Shown here piece after piece: positions 1 through 7,665 of a stretch of DNA of 64,000 nucleotides; the first letter of the stretch is position 1; each line of letters begins with the position of its first letter. A program made the position numbers and the translations under genes. Where the stretch lies: positions 1 to 64,000 of the forward strand of contig NZ_JFKC01000023.1 of assembly GCF_002115805.1 (NCBI RefSeq), given 5' to 3'. The DNA is from Marivita geojedonensis. GTDB taxonomy: Bacteria; Pseudomonadota; Alphaproteobacteria; Rhodobacterales; Rhodobacteraceae. The notes under the pieces were generated by a model. That model worked only from the letters and a program-made list of their open reading frames with translations, was not told where the DNA came from and made no database searches.

Positions 1-15
1 GGTGGTGTCAGTCAT
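1..15 (-). CDS. 5' end of a gene leaving the window (first five codons only)
   Basis: Read on the minus strand, an ATG at position 15 is preceded by an AGGAGG ribosome binding site around 24-29 with good spacing, and is followed by codons for T-D-T-T before the window ends. A real start is therefore likely, but the product cannot be named. It lies downstream of the importer operon, beyond a terminator-like hairpin, so it probably has its own promoter or depends on read-through. Confidence 0.5.
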
Positions 16-31
16 TCCGTGTCCTCCTCTT

Positions 32-73
32 TGCTAAAAGAAAACCGCCCCCGCCGGGGAATGGCAAGGGCGG
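32..73 (-). terminator. Rho-independent terminator after the livF-like gene
   Basis: On the minus strand a CCGCCC/GGGCGG stem (68-73 pairing with 45-50) is followed directly by TTTTCTTTT. It lies about 30 bp past the livF-like stop codon and should end the five-gene importer transcript. Confidence 0.75.
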
Positions 74-103
74 CAAAGGTCGCATGGCTCTGAGGCGTCT
101 GCC

Positions 104-859
104 TCAGATTGCGAGGTATTCTGCGCGCAGTCCTTCGTTCTCGAGAACCTCTTCCGCCGTGCCGTCGAACACGATTGAGCCGGTGTCGAGAATGATGGCG
201 CGGTCGGCCAGCTGCAGTGCGCGGATCGCGTTCTGCTCCACCAGAATCGTGGTCATGCCCTGTTCCTTGATGTGGCGCAGGGTCTTTTCGATCTCGTCCA
301 CGATCACGGGCGCCAGGCCTTCGTAGGGCTCGTCCAGCAGCAGCACCTTGATGTCGCGGGCCAGAGCGCGGGCGATTGACAGCATCTGCTGTTCACCGCC
401 TGACAGGGTCACGCCTTCCTGCTTGCGGCGCTCGCCAAGGCGCGGGAAGAGGTCGTAAAGCCGTTCGATGGACCAGCCGATGGGCGGCGCGATCTGCGCC
501 AGTTGCAGGTTTTCCTCGACCGTGAGACCGGGAATGATGCAACGGTCTTCGGGCACGAGCCCAAGGCCGACCGATGCCGCCTCGTAGGAGGCCATGTTGT
601 GCAGCGGCTGGTGGTCCAGCCAGATCTCACCATGGTTGACCTGCGGGCTGTCCATCCGGGCAATTGAGCGCAGCGTGGTCGTTTTGCCGGCGCCGTTGCG
701 GCCGAGCAGGGCGACGATTTCCCCCTCGTGCACGTTGAAGGAAATGCCCTGCACGATGTAGCTCTCGCCGTAGTACGAGTGCATGTCCCACACCGACAGG
801 AAGGCGGGAGCCGTTTCCGCGCGGTTTGCGTTCTTAGAAAAATCTGGTCTGACGTTCAT
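104..859 (-). CDS. livF: Branched-chain amino acid/amide-type ABC transporter ATP-binding protein LivF
   Basis: This is one of the two cytoplasmic ATPases driving a HAAT-family importer. The 251-residue protein has Walker A (GRNGAGKTT, residues 53-61), an intact LSGGEQQ signature (152-158) and Walker B with catalytic Glu (LLLDEP, 173-178). Its length fits LivF, with about 15 extra N-terminal residues. It is the last gene of a five-gene minus-strand operon (binding protein, LivH, LivM, LivG, LivF) and is followed by a terminator. Known for the family: LivF pairs with LivG beneath a LivH/LivM channel. The substrate could be a branched-chain amino acid, an amide or another small organic solute; the sequence does not decide. 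Confidence 0.92.
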   Translation of the reverse strand: MNVRPDFSKNANRAETAPAFLSVWDMHSYYGESYIVQGISFNVHEGEIVALLGRNGAGKTTTLRSIARMDSPQVNHGEIWLDHQPLHNMASYEAASVGLGLVPEDRCIIPGLTVEENLQLAQIAPPIGWSIERLYDLFPRLGERRKQEGVTLSGGEQQMLSIARALARDIKVLLLDEPYEGLAPVIVDEIEKTLRHIKEQGMTTILVEQNAIRALQLADRAIILDTGSIVFDGTAEEVLENEGLRAEYLAI

Positions 860-913
860 GTGTCTGTCCTCACTCTGGGAGGGGTGACGGGGCAGGGCCC
901 CGTCAGATGGAGG

Positions 914-1669
914 TTACGCGGCTTCGCCGAGATAGGCTTCCTTGACCTTCGGATGGCCCTTGATGTTTTCGGGCGTATCTTCGACCAGGGGTGTGCCCTG
1001 CGCCAGAACGGTGATCCGTTCCGCCAGCGAGAACACCACATGCATGTCGTGTTCGATGATGGCGATGGTGATGTCGCGCTTTTCCTTGATCTCTTTGAGC
1101 AGGTCGATCGTGTTGTTCGTATCCGCCCGCGCCATGCCCGCTGTCGGTTCGTCGAGCAGCAGCAGTTTGGGGTTCTGAACAAGGCACATCGCCATTTCGA
1201 GACGGCGCTTGTCACCGCGCGACATGGAGGCGGAGTGCATGTTCCGCTTGTCGAGCATGTTCACGTCATCAAGCATCTGCTCGGCCTGATCGCGCAGTTC
1301 GCCTTCGCTCAGCACCGACCGGATGCCATGCAGGGCGAACGAACCATCGCGCTTTGCAAAGCACGGGATCAGCATGTTTTCCATCACCGTCAGATCGCCA
1401 AAGATCTCGGGCGTCTGGAACACGCGGGAAATGCCCATCTGGTTGATTTCAAACGGGGTCCGTCCGAGCACCGACTGTCCGTCGAACATGACCGATCCGG
1501 TGTCCGGGATCAGCTTGCCGACAAGGCAGTTGAGCAGGGTGGACTTGCCCGCGCCGTTGGGGCCGATGATCGCGTGGCAGGTGTTTTCTGCCACGCTGAG
1601 GTTCACGTTGCCCAAGGCTTGCAGGCCACCGAACCGCTTGTTGACGTCTTTGACTTCCAGAAGTCCCAT
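914..1669 (-). CDS. livG: Branched-chain amino acid/amide-type ABC transporter ATP-binding protein LivG
   Basis: This is the second ATPase of the importer, 251 residues. Walker A is GPNGAGKST (residues 36-44) and Walker B is LLLLDEP. The C-terminal part has the LivG-type IIEHDMHVVFSLAERI block. The ABC signature is degenerate: the segment before Walker B reads MSRGDKRRLE where LivG proteins usually have LS-x-G-x-x-R-x-L-E, so the usual Ser-Gly-Gly core is altered. The gene is 54 bp upstream of livF and 15 bp downstream of livM, consistent with one transcript. The LivF partner keeps a canonical signature, so the complex may have one consensus and one modified ATPase site. Confidence 0.92.
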   Translation of the reverse strand: MGLLEVKDVNKRFGGLQALGNVNLSVAENTCHAIIGPNGAGKSTLLNCLVGKLIPDTGSVMFDGQSVLGRTPFEINQMGISRVFQTPEIFGDLTVMENMLIPCFAKRDGSFALHGIRSVLSEGELRDQAEQMLDDVNMLDKRNMHSASMSRGDKRRLEMAMCLVQNPKLLLLDEPTAGMARADTNNTIDLLKEIKEKRDITIAIIEHDMHVVFSLAERITVLAQGTPLVEDTPENIKGHPKVKEAYLGEAA

Positions 1670-1684
1670 CTGTCCGTCTCCTTA

Positions 1685-2884
1685 TTATTCTGCAGGTTCG
1701 GTTTTGGCGGATTTGGGTTCATCCGTCTTCTTGCGACCAAAGAGCTTGGCCACGCGCTGACCGCCTTCCACAAGGCCGCCGGGCAGGAAGATCACCACAA
1801 GCATGAACACGATGCCGAGTGTCAGGTGCCAGCCTTTGCCGATGAAAGGGTAGATCATCGTCACGACCAGATCCTCAAGTCCATCAGGCAGGAAGGCAAA
1901 CCAGCCGTGCAGGATATCGGAGTTGATCTTGGAAATGATGTTTTCCATGTACTTGATCATGCCCGCACCGAGAACCGGACCGATGAGCGTGCCGACACCG
2001 CCGAGGATGGTCATAAGAACCACCTCACCCGATGCCGTCCAGAACATGCGTTCGGCACCGGCCAGCGGGTCCATCGAGGCCATCAGGCCACCGGCGAGAC
2101 CGGCATACATACCCGAGATCACGAAGGCCGCCAGCGTATAGGGGCGCGGGTTGAGGCCGGTGTAGTTGAGGCGCTGCTGGTTTGATTTCACGGCCCGCAG
2201 CATCATGCCGAAGGGCGAGCGGAAGATACGGATCGCGAGATAGAACGAAAGCAGCATCACGATTGCGGCGAAGTAGTAGCCGACGTTGAACGTGAACACC
2301 CAGTTGCCAAGCACGAGTTCGGAACTGTCACGCATCTCGAGGCCGAAGAGACCGGGAACCGGAATGTTTCCTTCTGCCGTGGTGGCGCTGCCAAAGATGC
2401 GCGGATCGTCCAGCGCCAGTTGGAGGCCAGTTTCACCGCCGGTGATCGGGGTCAGAACCGAATAGGCGAGGGCAAAGGACATCTGAGCAAAGGCCAGCGT
2501 CAGGATCGAAAAGTAGATGCCCGAGCGCCGCAGGCTCACATAGCCGATGACCAGAGCGAAGATTCCCGAGGTGATGACGGCGAGGATGATTGCCGGGAGC
2601 ACGTTCATGCTGAGAAGCTTGAACATCCAGACGGCGGCATAGGAACCGACTCCGAGGAAGGCGGCGTGACCGAAGCTGAGATAGCCGGTCAGGCCGAACA
2701 GGATGTTAAAGCCGATGGCGAAGATCCCGAAGATCACAAAGCGCTGCATCAGGTCAGGATACCCGGCGTTGAACTGCGCCATGGCCGAACCTTCGGGGAA
2801 AGGGTTCAGCAGGAAGGGAGCAAAGGCCACCAGCGCTGCAACGATCAGCAGGAGTGATGCGTCTTTTTTATCCAGTCCGAACAT
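1685..2884 (-). CDS. livM: Branched-chain amino acid/amide-type ABC transporter permease LivM
   Basis: This is an inner-membrane permease of the HAAT family, 399 residues, with multiple hydrophobic segments starting with [16 protein letters not shown] near the N-terminus. The family block [19 protein letters not shown] is present near residues 64-82, and the conserved [16 protein letters not shown] segment lies near the C-terminal third. The last 30 residues are charged ([16 protein letters not shown]) and probably cytoplasmic. The gene starts 3 bp after the livH stop, so the two permeases are almost certainly co-translated. It should form the transmembrane channel with LivH. Confidence 0.93.
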   Translation of the reverse strand: MFGLDKKDASLLLIVAALVAFAPFLLNPFPEGSAMAQFNAGYPDLMQRFVIFGIFAIGFNILFGLTGYLSFGHAAFLGVGSYAAVWMFKLLSMNVLPAIILAVITSGIFALVIGYVSLRRSGIYFSILTLAFAQMSFALAYSVLTPITGGETGLQLALDDPRIFGSATTAEGNIPVPGLFGLEMRDSSELVLGNWVFTFNVGYYFAAIVMLLSFYLAIRIFRSPFGMMLRAVKSNQQRLNYTGLNPRPYTLAAFVISGMYAGLAGGLMASMDPLAGAERMFWTASGEVVLMTILGGVGTLIGPVLGAGMIKYMENIISKINSDILHGWFAFLPDGLEDLVVTMIYPFIGKGWHLTLGIVFMLVVIFLPGGLVEGGQRVAKLFGRKKTDEPKSAKTEPAE

Positions 2885-2887
2885 GGA

Positions 2888-3919
2888 TCAGTCCTCCATC
2901 ACGCCTTTGCGACCCATCAGGCCACGTGGACGCGTCAGTAGAATTACGATGGCGACAAGGTAAATAATCACCTGGTTGATGCCGGGAATGATGTCGATGA
3001 CTTCGCGCATCGAGGCAAAGCTTTCGAGGATGCCCAGCAGGAACCCGGCCAGAACGGCACCGGGCAGAGAGCCCATGCCGCCCACAACCACCACAACGAA
3101 GCTCAGGACCAGAAAGTCCATGCCCATGTGATAGTTCGGGGAGTTGATCGGGGTGTACATCACTCCGGCAAGGCCTGCGACCGCAGCAGCCAGACCGAAC
3201 ATGATAGTGAATCGCTTGTCGATATTGATGCCCAGAAGGCCTACTGTTTCGCGATCCGCCATACCTGCGCGGACGACCATCCCGAAGGTGGTGAATTGCA
3301 GGAAGGCAAACACGGCACCGATAATGACCGCAGCGAAGGCAAAGTAGACGAGGCGCCAGTATGGATAGATGATGGTGTTGGGATCAAAGCCGATTACGGC
3401 ACCGAAGTCGAAAGAACCTGTAAAGGCCGCTGGCGCGGGCGTAGGGATCGGGTTCGCACCATAATAGTACTTGATGATTTCCTGCAGCACGATTGCCAGG
3501 CCGAACGTCACGAGAATTTGGTCAGCATGGGGGCGCTTGTAGAAATGCTTGATCAGGCCGCGCTCCATGACCACACCGACAAGGATCATGATCGGGATCG
3601 CAAAGAGGATCGACAGCGGGACTGCCCAGTCGATGATGCTAGCGCCCACGGTTTCTCCGAAAATGTCAAAGACGTAGGGGACGTCCCGGGTCGCGGGGTT
3701 GCCGAGAAAGTCCGTTTGGCCCGGAATGGCAACCTCATGGCTGAGGCTCAGCAGACGCGACAGAGTCACGGCGCAGAACGCGCCAATCATAAACAGCGCG
3801 CCATGCGCGAAGTTCACCACGCCGAGCGTGCCGAAGATGAGTGTCAGGCCAAGCGCGATCAGCGCATAGGCCGAGCCCTTATCGAGCCCGTTGAGAATTT
3901 GCAGGATTATGGCGTCCAT
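2888..3919 (-). CDS. livH: Branched-chain amino acid/amide-type ABC transporter permease LivH
   Basis: This 343-residue inner-membrane permease has the LivH hallmarks: an N-terminal ILNGLDKGSAYALIALGLTL block, GVVNFAHGALFMIGAF, and the C-terminal VVVGGMGSLPGAVLAG motif. Compared with short LivH proteins of about 300 residues it carries an extra loop near residues 60-95, probably periplasmic. It lies between the binding-protein gene, separated by 108 bp that include two hairpins, and livM. Confidence 0.93.
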   Translation of the reverse strand: MDAIILQILNGLDKGSAYALIALGLTLIFGTLGVVNFAHGALFMIGAFCAVTLSRLLSLSHEVAIPGQTDFLGNPATRDVPYVFDIFGETVGASIIDWAVPLSILFAIPIMILVGVVMERGLIKHFYKRPHADQILVTFGLAIVLQEIIKYYYGANPIPTPAPAAFTGSFDFGAVIGFDPNTIIYPYWRLVYFAFAAVIIGAVFAFLQFTTFGMVVRAGMADRETVGLLGINIDKRFTIMFGLAAAVAGLAGVMYTPINSPNYHMGMDFLVLSFVVVVVGGMGSLPGAVLAGFLLGILESFASMREVIDIIPGINQVIIYLVAIVILLTRPRGLMGRKGVMED

Positions 3920-3958
3920 TGCCCCACCCTTTGCGGTCAGAAGTGTGGATGTGCAGGT

Positions 3959-4014
3959 AGCCCGTAGCTGAAACGGGCTGAGAGAGAAGTGAGGTGGGCC
4001 GGTTGGCCCACCTC
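3959..4014 (-). promoter_or_regulatory. Two intercistronic hairpins between the binding-protein gene and livH
   Basis: Two perfect inverted repeats sit between the genes: AGCCCGT/ACGGGCT (3959-3965 and 3973-3979) and GAGGTGGGCC/GGCCCACCTC (3991-4000 and 4005-4014, 4-base loop). Neither is followed by a clear T-run on the minus strand. Such hairpins commonly protect the upstream message or reduce read-through, which would favour binding protein over permease. The differential-expression role is inferred from position. Confidence 0.6.
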
Positions 4015-4027
4015 AGAAGACAGCGGA

Positions 4028-5374
4028 TTATGCGCCGTTGTTGCAGGAACCCAGCGCGCCACCTGCAAACTGCGGGTGGTCGGGGGCGTAGGTTACCTGC
4101 TCCACCGGAGTGACTTCCACGATCTCGAGGAGGTCAAATTCCGAGGACGGGTTTTCTTTACCCTTCACAACCAGAACGTCTTTGAAACACTGGTGGTCGT
4201 CGGCGCGGTAGAGCGTCTTGCCGTTGCCCATACCGTCGAATTCGAAGCCTTCGAGCGCCTCTACAACTGCGCACGGCGCAAACGAACCGGCACGCTCGAC
4301 TGCGTCTGCATAAAGCAGGGCCTGAACGTAGCAGGTGTGTGCGGCCTGCGACGGCGGGAAGCCGTACTTGGTGCCGAAGGACTGAACGAATGCCTTGGAG
4401 CCTTCGTCCTGCAGCGACCAGTGCCAGTTTGTGGAGCCGAAGATGCCCTTAACGTTTGCACCGGCACCCTTCGCCATGAGGCGCGAGTAGAGCGGAACGA
4501 TGATCTGGAAGTCCTTGCCGTTGACCTGCTTGTCGCGCAGACCGAACTGAACTGCGTTGGTGAGCGAGTTCACCATGTTTCCGCCGTAGTGGTTCAGAAC
4601 AAGAGTATCGGCGCCCGACTGCAGAACCGGCGCGATATAGGACGAGAAGTCAGTCTGGGTCAGCGGAGTTTTCACAGCCGCGATTGTTTCCCAGCCCATT
4701 GCTTCGGTTGAGGAGCGAATGGCTTCCTCGGTTGTGTAACCCCAGTTGTAGTCTGCGGTCAGGTGGTATGCCTTGCGGTCGGTGCCGTAGTTGGCTGCCA
4801 GCACCGGTGCGAGTGCCGCACCGGACATATACGAGTTGAAGAAGTGGCGGAAACCGTTGGCCCGCTTGTCCTTACCGGTGGTGTCGTTGGAGTGGGTCAG
4901 GCCCGCCATGAAAATGACGCCTGCTTCCTGGCAGAGCGCCTGCACGGCCACGGCCACACCCGAGGACGAACCCCCGGTGATCATCACTGCGCCGTCTTTT
5001 TCGATCATAGACTTGGCCGACGCACGTGCCGCGTCCGACTTGGTCTGGGTATCGCCTGTGACGTACTCGACTTTCTTGCCGAGGATACCGTTGCCCTGAA
5101 GCGCCTTCGACGAGAAGGTGTTCAGCATACCGCCGTCGCCTTCACCGTTGAGGTGCTCAACGGCCAGTTCGTAGGCGCGCAGTTCGTCTGCACCCTCGTC
5201 AGCGTAGGGGCCCGACTGAGGGACGTTGAAACCGAGAGTGACGGTCGATCCTGTTGGTGCGTTTGTAAAGCCTTCGTGGCTGGCTGCAGACAGGTAGGTC
5301 GGCAGAGCAAGACCCGCCCCCGCTACAGCACCTGTCTTGAGCACGCCGCGACGTGTCAGGTTGCCTTTGGACAT
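4028..5374 (-). CDS. Periplasmic substrate-binding protein of the HAAT importer, Tat signal
   Basis: This solute-binding protein of the Leu/Ile/Val- or amide-binding (Peripla_BP_6) type would deliver substrate to LivHM. The start chosen is the ATG at 5374, which has a GGAGG site about 8 bp upstream; the longer reading frame lacks this support. The 448-residue product begins MSKGNLTRRGVLKTGAVAG, a twin-arginine signal followed by a hydrophobic stretch and a likely cleavage site near ALPTYLSAASH. The mature part has typical features: LGFNVPQSGPYADEG, a VMITGGSSSGVAVAVQALCQEAGVIF hinge region and late cysteines. It is the first gene of the operon and is divergent from an ScfR-type regulator. The substrate is unknown. 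Confidence 0.9.
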   Translation of the reverse strand: MSKGNLTRRGVLKTGAVAGAGLALPTYLSAASHEGFTNAPTGSTVTLGFNVPQSGPYADEGADELRAYELAVEHLNGEGDGGMLNTFSSKALQGNGILGKKVEYVTGDTQTKSDAARASAKSMIEKDGAVMITGGSSSGVAVAVQALCQEAGVIFMAGLTHSNDTTGKDKRANGFRHFFNSYMSGAALAPVLAANYGTDRKAYHLTADYNWGYTTEEAIRSSTEAMGWETIAAVKTPLTQTDFSSYIAPVLQSGADTLVLNHYGGNMVNSLTNAVQFGLRDKQVNGKDFQIIVPLYSRLMAKGAGANVKGIFGSTNWHWSLQDEGSKAFVQSFGTKYGFPPSQAAHTCYVQALLYADAVERAGSFAPCAVVEALEGFEFDGMGNGKTLYRADDHQCFKDVLVVKGKENPSSEFDLLEIVEVTPVEQVTYAPDHPQFAGGALGSCNNGA

Positions 5375-5593
5375 ATAATCCTCCCAATGTCTTAAAGGGT
5401 CTGGCGGGGTTCCTCCTACCGCCAACACCGCACATATGTGCAAATTGATTATCGGCTATGCGCAGAAAACATAGCAATAAGCGCTTTGCTCAAAACGATT
5501 TTTCTGTCAAAAAATGAACAGCGCATTGCAGAAAGATGTAAATTAATTTTTTCCGCGATGCAGAAAGGGATTGATTCATCACAGGATTTTGCG
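5375..5593. promoter_or_regulatory. Divergent control region with repeated GCAGAAA boxes
   Basis: This 219-bp AT-rich stretch separates the importer operon (minus) from the ScfR-type regulator (plus). It contains three direct copies of GCAGAAA (about 5462-5468, 5528-5534, 5560-5566) and an opposed TTTTTCTG near 5500. A GTGCAAATTG lies near 5436, and GCTTTGCTCAAAAC near 5480 partly resembles the TTTGCAAA half-site of PccR-type regulators. The repeats are seen directly; that they are operators for the neighbouring regulator is inference. Confidence 0.4.
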
Positions 5594-6910
5594 ATGCCCC
5601 GCGACACTTTGACAGGCAGCCGAATTCGCGAGCGGCGTGTGATGGCCGGGCTGAAACAATCAGAACTGGCGAAGCGCGCGGATATTTCGCCGTCATACCT
5701 CAATCTGATCGAACACAATCGCCGCAGAATCGGCGGGAAGCTGCTGGTCGACATCGCGCATGCGCTTGGTGTCGAACCTGCCTCGCTCACCGAGGGTGCG
5801 GAAACCACGCTTCTGACAACCCTGCGCGAAGCAGCAACCGACACGGAAATGACCGAGGCGGAGTTCGCACGGGTCGAGGAATTCGCGGGCCGGTTCCCCG
5901 GTTGGGCGGCGCTTTTGGCGAACAGCCAGAGGCGGATCGAGACGCTACAGCGCAGCGTCGAAGCGCTGACAGACCGTCTGACACATGACCCGCATCTGGC
6001 TGCGTCGCTGCACGAAATGCTGTCGACGGTGACCGCGATCCGCTCTGCTGCGTCCATCCTTGCAGAGCCCGGAGATATCGAGCCGGAGTGGCAGCGCCGG
6101 TTCAACCGCAACATTTACGAAGACAGCGCCCGTCTGGCCGACACCAGCCGCAGTCTGGCGCAGTATCTCGAAGAAGCGGATACAGAGGCCTCTGAAACCA
6201 ATGCGCCGCAGGATGAGGTTGATGCGGTGTTCCAGAGGGTAGGCTTTCATCTTCCGGCTCTGGAGATGCCAGGTGCCAGCGTGGATGCCGTGCTCGAGGA
6301 TCTGGGACAGGGGTTGTCACAGTCCGCGCGTTGGCTTCTGCACCGCATCCTTTCGCGCTATGCCGAGGACGCGAAACGGCTTCCTTTGTCCGACTGCGCC
6401 GATGTCGTTGCGGCACAGGGCAGCGATCCGCTGGCATTGGCCCAACGGTTCGGCTGTGACGCGGCGCGTGCCATGCGGCGGCTGGCCCAACTTCCCGACG
6501 ATCTGTTGCCGGAACCGGTGGGCCTTGCCATCTGCGACGGCTCCGGCGTGACCACGTTTCGGAAGCCGCTGCCGGAATTCCCGCTGCCGCGTCTGGGCGC
6601 AGGCTGTGCGCTCTGGCCTCTCTACCGCGCCCTGGCCCGTCCGATGATGCTGTATTCCGAGCTGCTCGAACAATCCGCCCGTGCCGCTGCCCGGCATCGC
6701 ACCATTGCCATCGCGCAGCCCACAGGCCCGGCCAGACTGGGCGAGGATGTTCTGTTCGAAAGCCACATGCTGATCGTCCCGGAGCCCAAACGCGATACGG
6801 CCGAGCCGATCAGACAGGTTGGCCTGACCTGCCGCATCTGTCCGCACCCTTCCTGTGACGCCCGGCGTGAGCCGTCGATTATGCTCACTCCCGAGCAGAG
6901 GAAGTTTTGA
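5594..6910 (+). CDS. XRE-family transcriptional regulator of the ScfR (short-chain fatty acyl-CoA regulator) type
   Basis: This DNA-binding regulator has an N-terminal helix-turn-helix of the Xre type (residues about 10-63, GSRIRERRVMAGLKQSELAK then SPSYLNLIEHNRRRIGGKLL) and a C-terminal DUF2083-like domain. The domain ends in a Cys cluster, C413-x2-C416-x4-C421, which is shared with the second ScfR-like protein of this window. Members of this family respond to short-chain acyl-CoAs and control acetate or propionate metabolism. The ATG at 5594 matches the usual family N-terminus; a longer frame reaching back to 5438 looks non-coding. Immediate downstream neighbours are a receiver protein and a symporter-histidine kinase, suggesting a shared carbon-source response. 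Confidence 0.85.
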   Translation: MPRDTLTGSRIRERRVMAGLKQSELAKRADISPSYLNLIEHNRRRIGGKLLVDIAHALGVEPASLTEGAETTLLTTLREAATDTEMTEAEFARVEEFAGRFPGWAALLANSQRRIETLQRSVEALTDRLTHDPHLAASLHEMLSTVTAIRSAASILAEPGDIEPEWQRRFNRNIYEDSARLADTSRSLAQYLEEADTEASETNAPQDEVDAVFQRVGFHLPALEMPGASVDAVLEDLGQGLSQSARWLLHRILSRYAEDAKRLPLSDCADVVAAQGSDPLALAQRFGCDAARAMRRLAQLPDDLLPEPVGLAICDGSGVTTFRKPLPEFPLPRLGAGCALWPLYRALARPMMLYSELLEQSARAAARHRTIAIAQPTGPARLGEDVLFESHMLIVPEPKRDTAEPIRQVGLTCRICPHPSCDARREPSIMLTPEQRKF

Positions 6911-7003
6911 CACATTGCCCACTCTTCGTAATAGTTTACCCAAGCCGGCCTAAAATAACGGCAAAAAACGACAAGCCGAACGTGGCATCGGGGGAGGGGA
7001 CGC

Positions 7004-7372
7004 ATGTCCAAACAGGTCCTGTTGATCGAGGACGAACCGAATATCATCGAAGCGATCAGCTTCATCCTGTCGCGCGACGGCTGGACGGTGAAAACCCATT
7101 CAAACGGGGCCGACGCGGTGGACATCGTGCGGGAGCGGCAGCCCGATGTGGTGATCCTTGATGTCATGCTGCCCGGAAAAAGCGGTTACGACATTCTTCG
7201 GGAACTGCGAGAGGACCCCGACAATGCCAATCTGCCGATCCTGATGCTGACGGCGCGCGGACAGACCAAAGACCGCGAGATTGCGGAGCGTGCGGGCTGT
7301 GATGCCTTCATGACAAAACCGTTTTCGAACGCTGACGTTCTTGAAACCGTGCGATCGCTTGCCGCGAAATGA
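7004..7372 (+). CDS. Single-domain response regulator (CheY-like receiver)
   Basis: This 122-residue protein is a receiver domain only. It has the acidic pair (IEDEPN, residues 8-13), the phospho-acceptor Asp in VVILDVMLPGKSGYD, the switch Thr in LMLTARGQ and the Lys in FMTKPFS. There is no output domain, so it must act through protein contact or phosphotransfer. A GGGGAGGGGA site lies just upstream of the ATG. Its stop overlaps the start of the next gene (ATGA at 7369-7372), and the run continues with an ATGA overlap into the symporter-kinase gene, so the kinase is its probable partner. Confidence 0.9.
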   Translation: MSKQVLLIEDEPNIIEAISFILSRDGWTVKTHSNGADAVDIVRERQPDVVILDVMLPGKSGYDILRELREDPDNANLPILMLTARGQTKDREIAERAGCDAFMTKPFSNADVLETVRSLAAK

Positions 7373-7665
7373 CCGACGCTCCGGACAGGCCCGGATCGCC
7401 GCCCGTCTTTCATGAGAAACGGACGTACCGCAGGCGGCGCATCATGGATGCCGCACGGGTCGCGCCGGCGCTTGCGCTGATCCTTTGGTCGATTCCGATG
7501 CTTTGGCCGCAAACCGGTGAAGGCACGGTCAGCAGCGCCTCTGCCCTGATTTACATCTTTGCGGTCTGGGCCGGGGTGATCCTGCTGACTTGGGGGCTGT
7601 CGCGGTTTCTGGTCGAACCCGGTGAGACCGCGCCGGCCGATGACGGTCCGGATCGTTTGCCATGA
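7369..7665 (+). CDS. Small two-helix membrane protein in a symporter-kinase operon
   Basis: This 98-residue protein has a basic N-terminal region (EKRTYRRRRIMDAAR), two hydrophobic segments (about residues 30-46 and 58-78) and an acidic tail. It overlaps both neighbours by four bases, so translation is coupled to the receiver before it and the symporter-kinase after it. Small membrane subunits are known next to SLC5-type symporters, for example the DUF485/DUF4212 proteins near acetate permeases. This one occupies the same position but shows no clear family motif. A role as accessory subunit of the fusion is inference. Confidence 0.75.
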   Translation: MTDAPDRPGSPPVFHEKRTYRRRRIMDAARVAPALALILWSIPMLWPQTGEGTVSSASALIYIFAVWAGVILLTWGLSRFLVEPGETAPADDGPDRLP

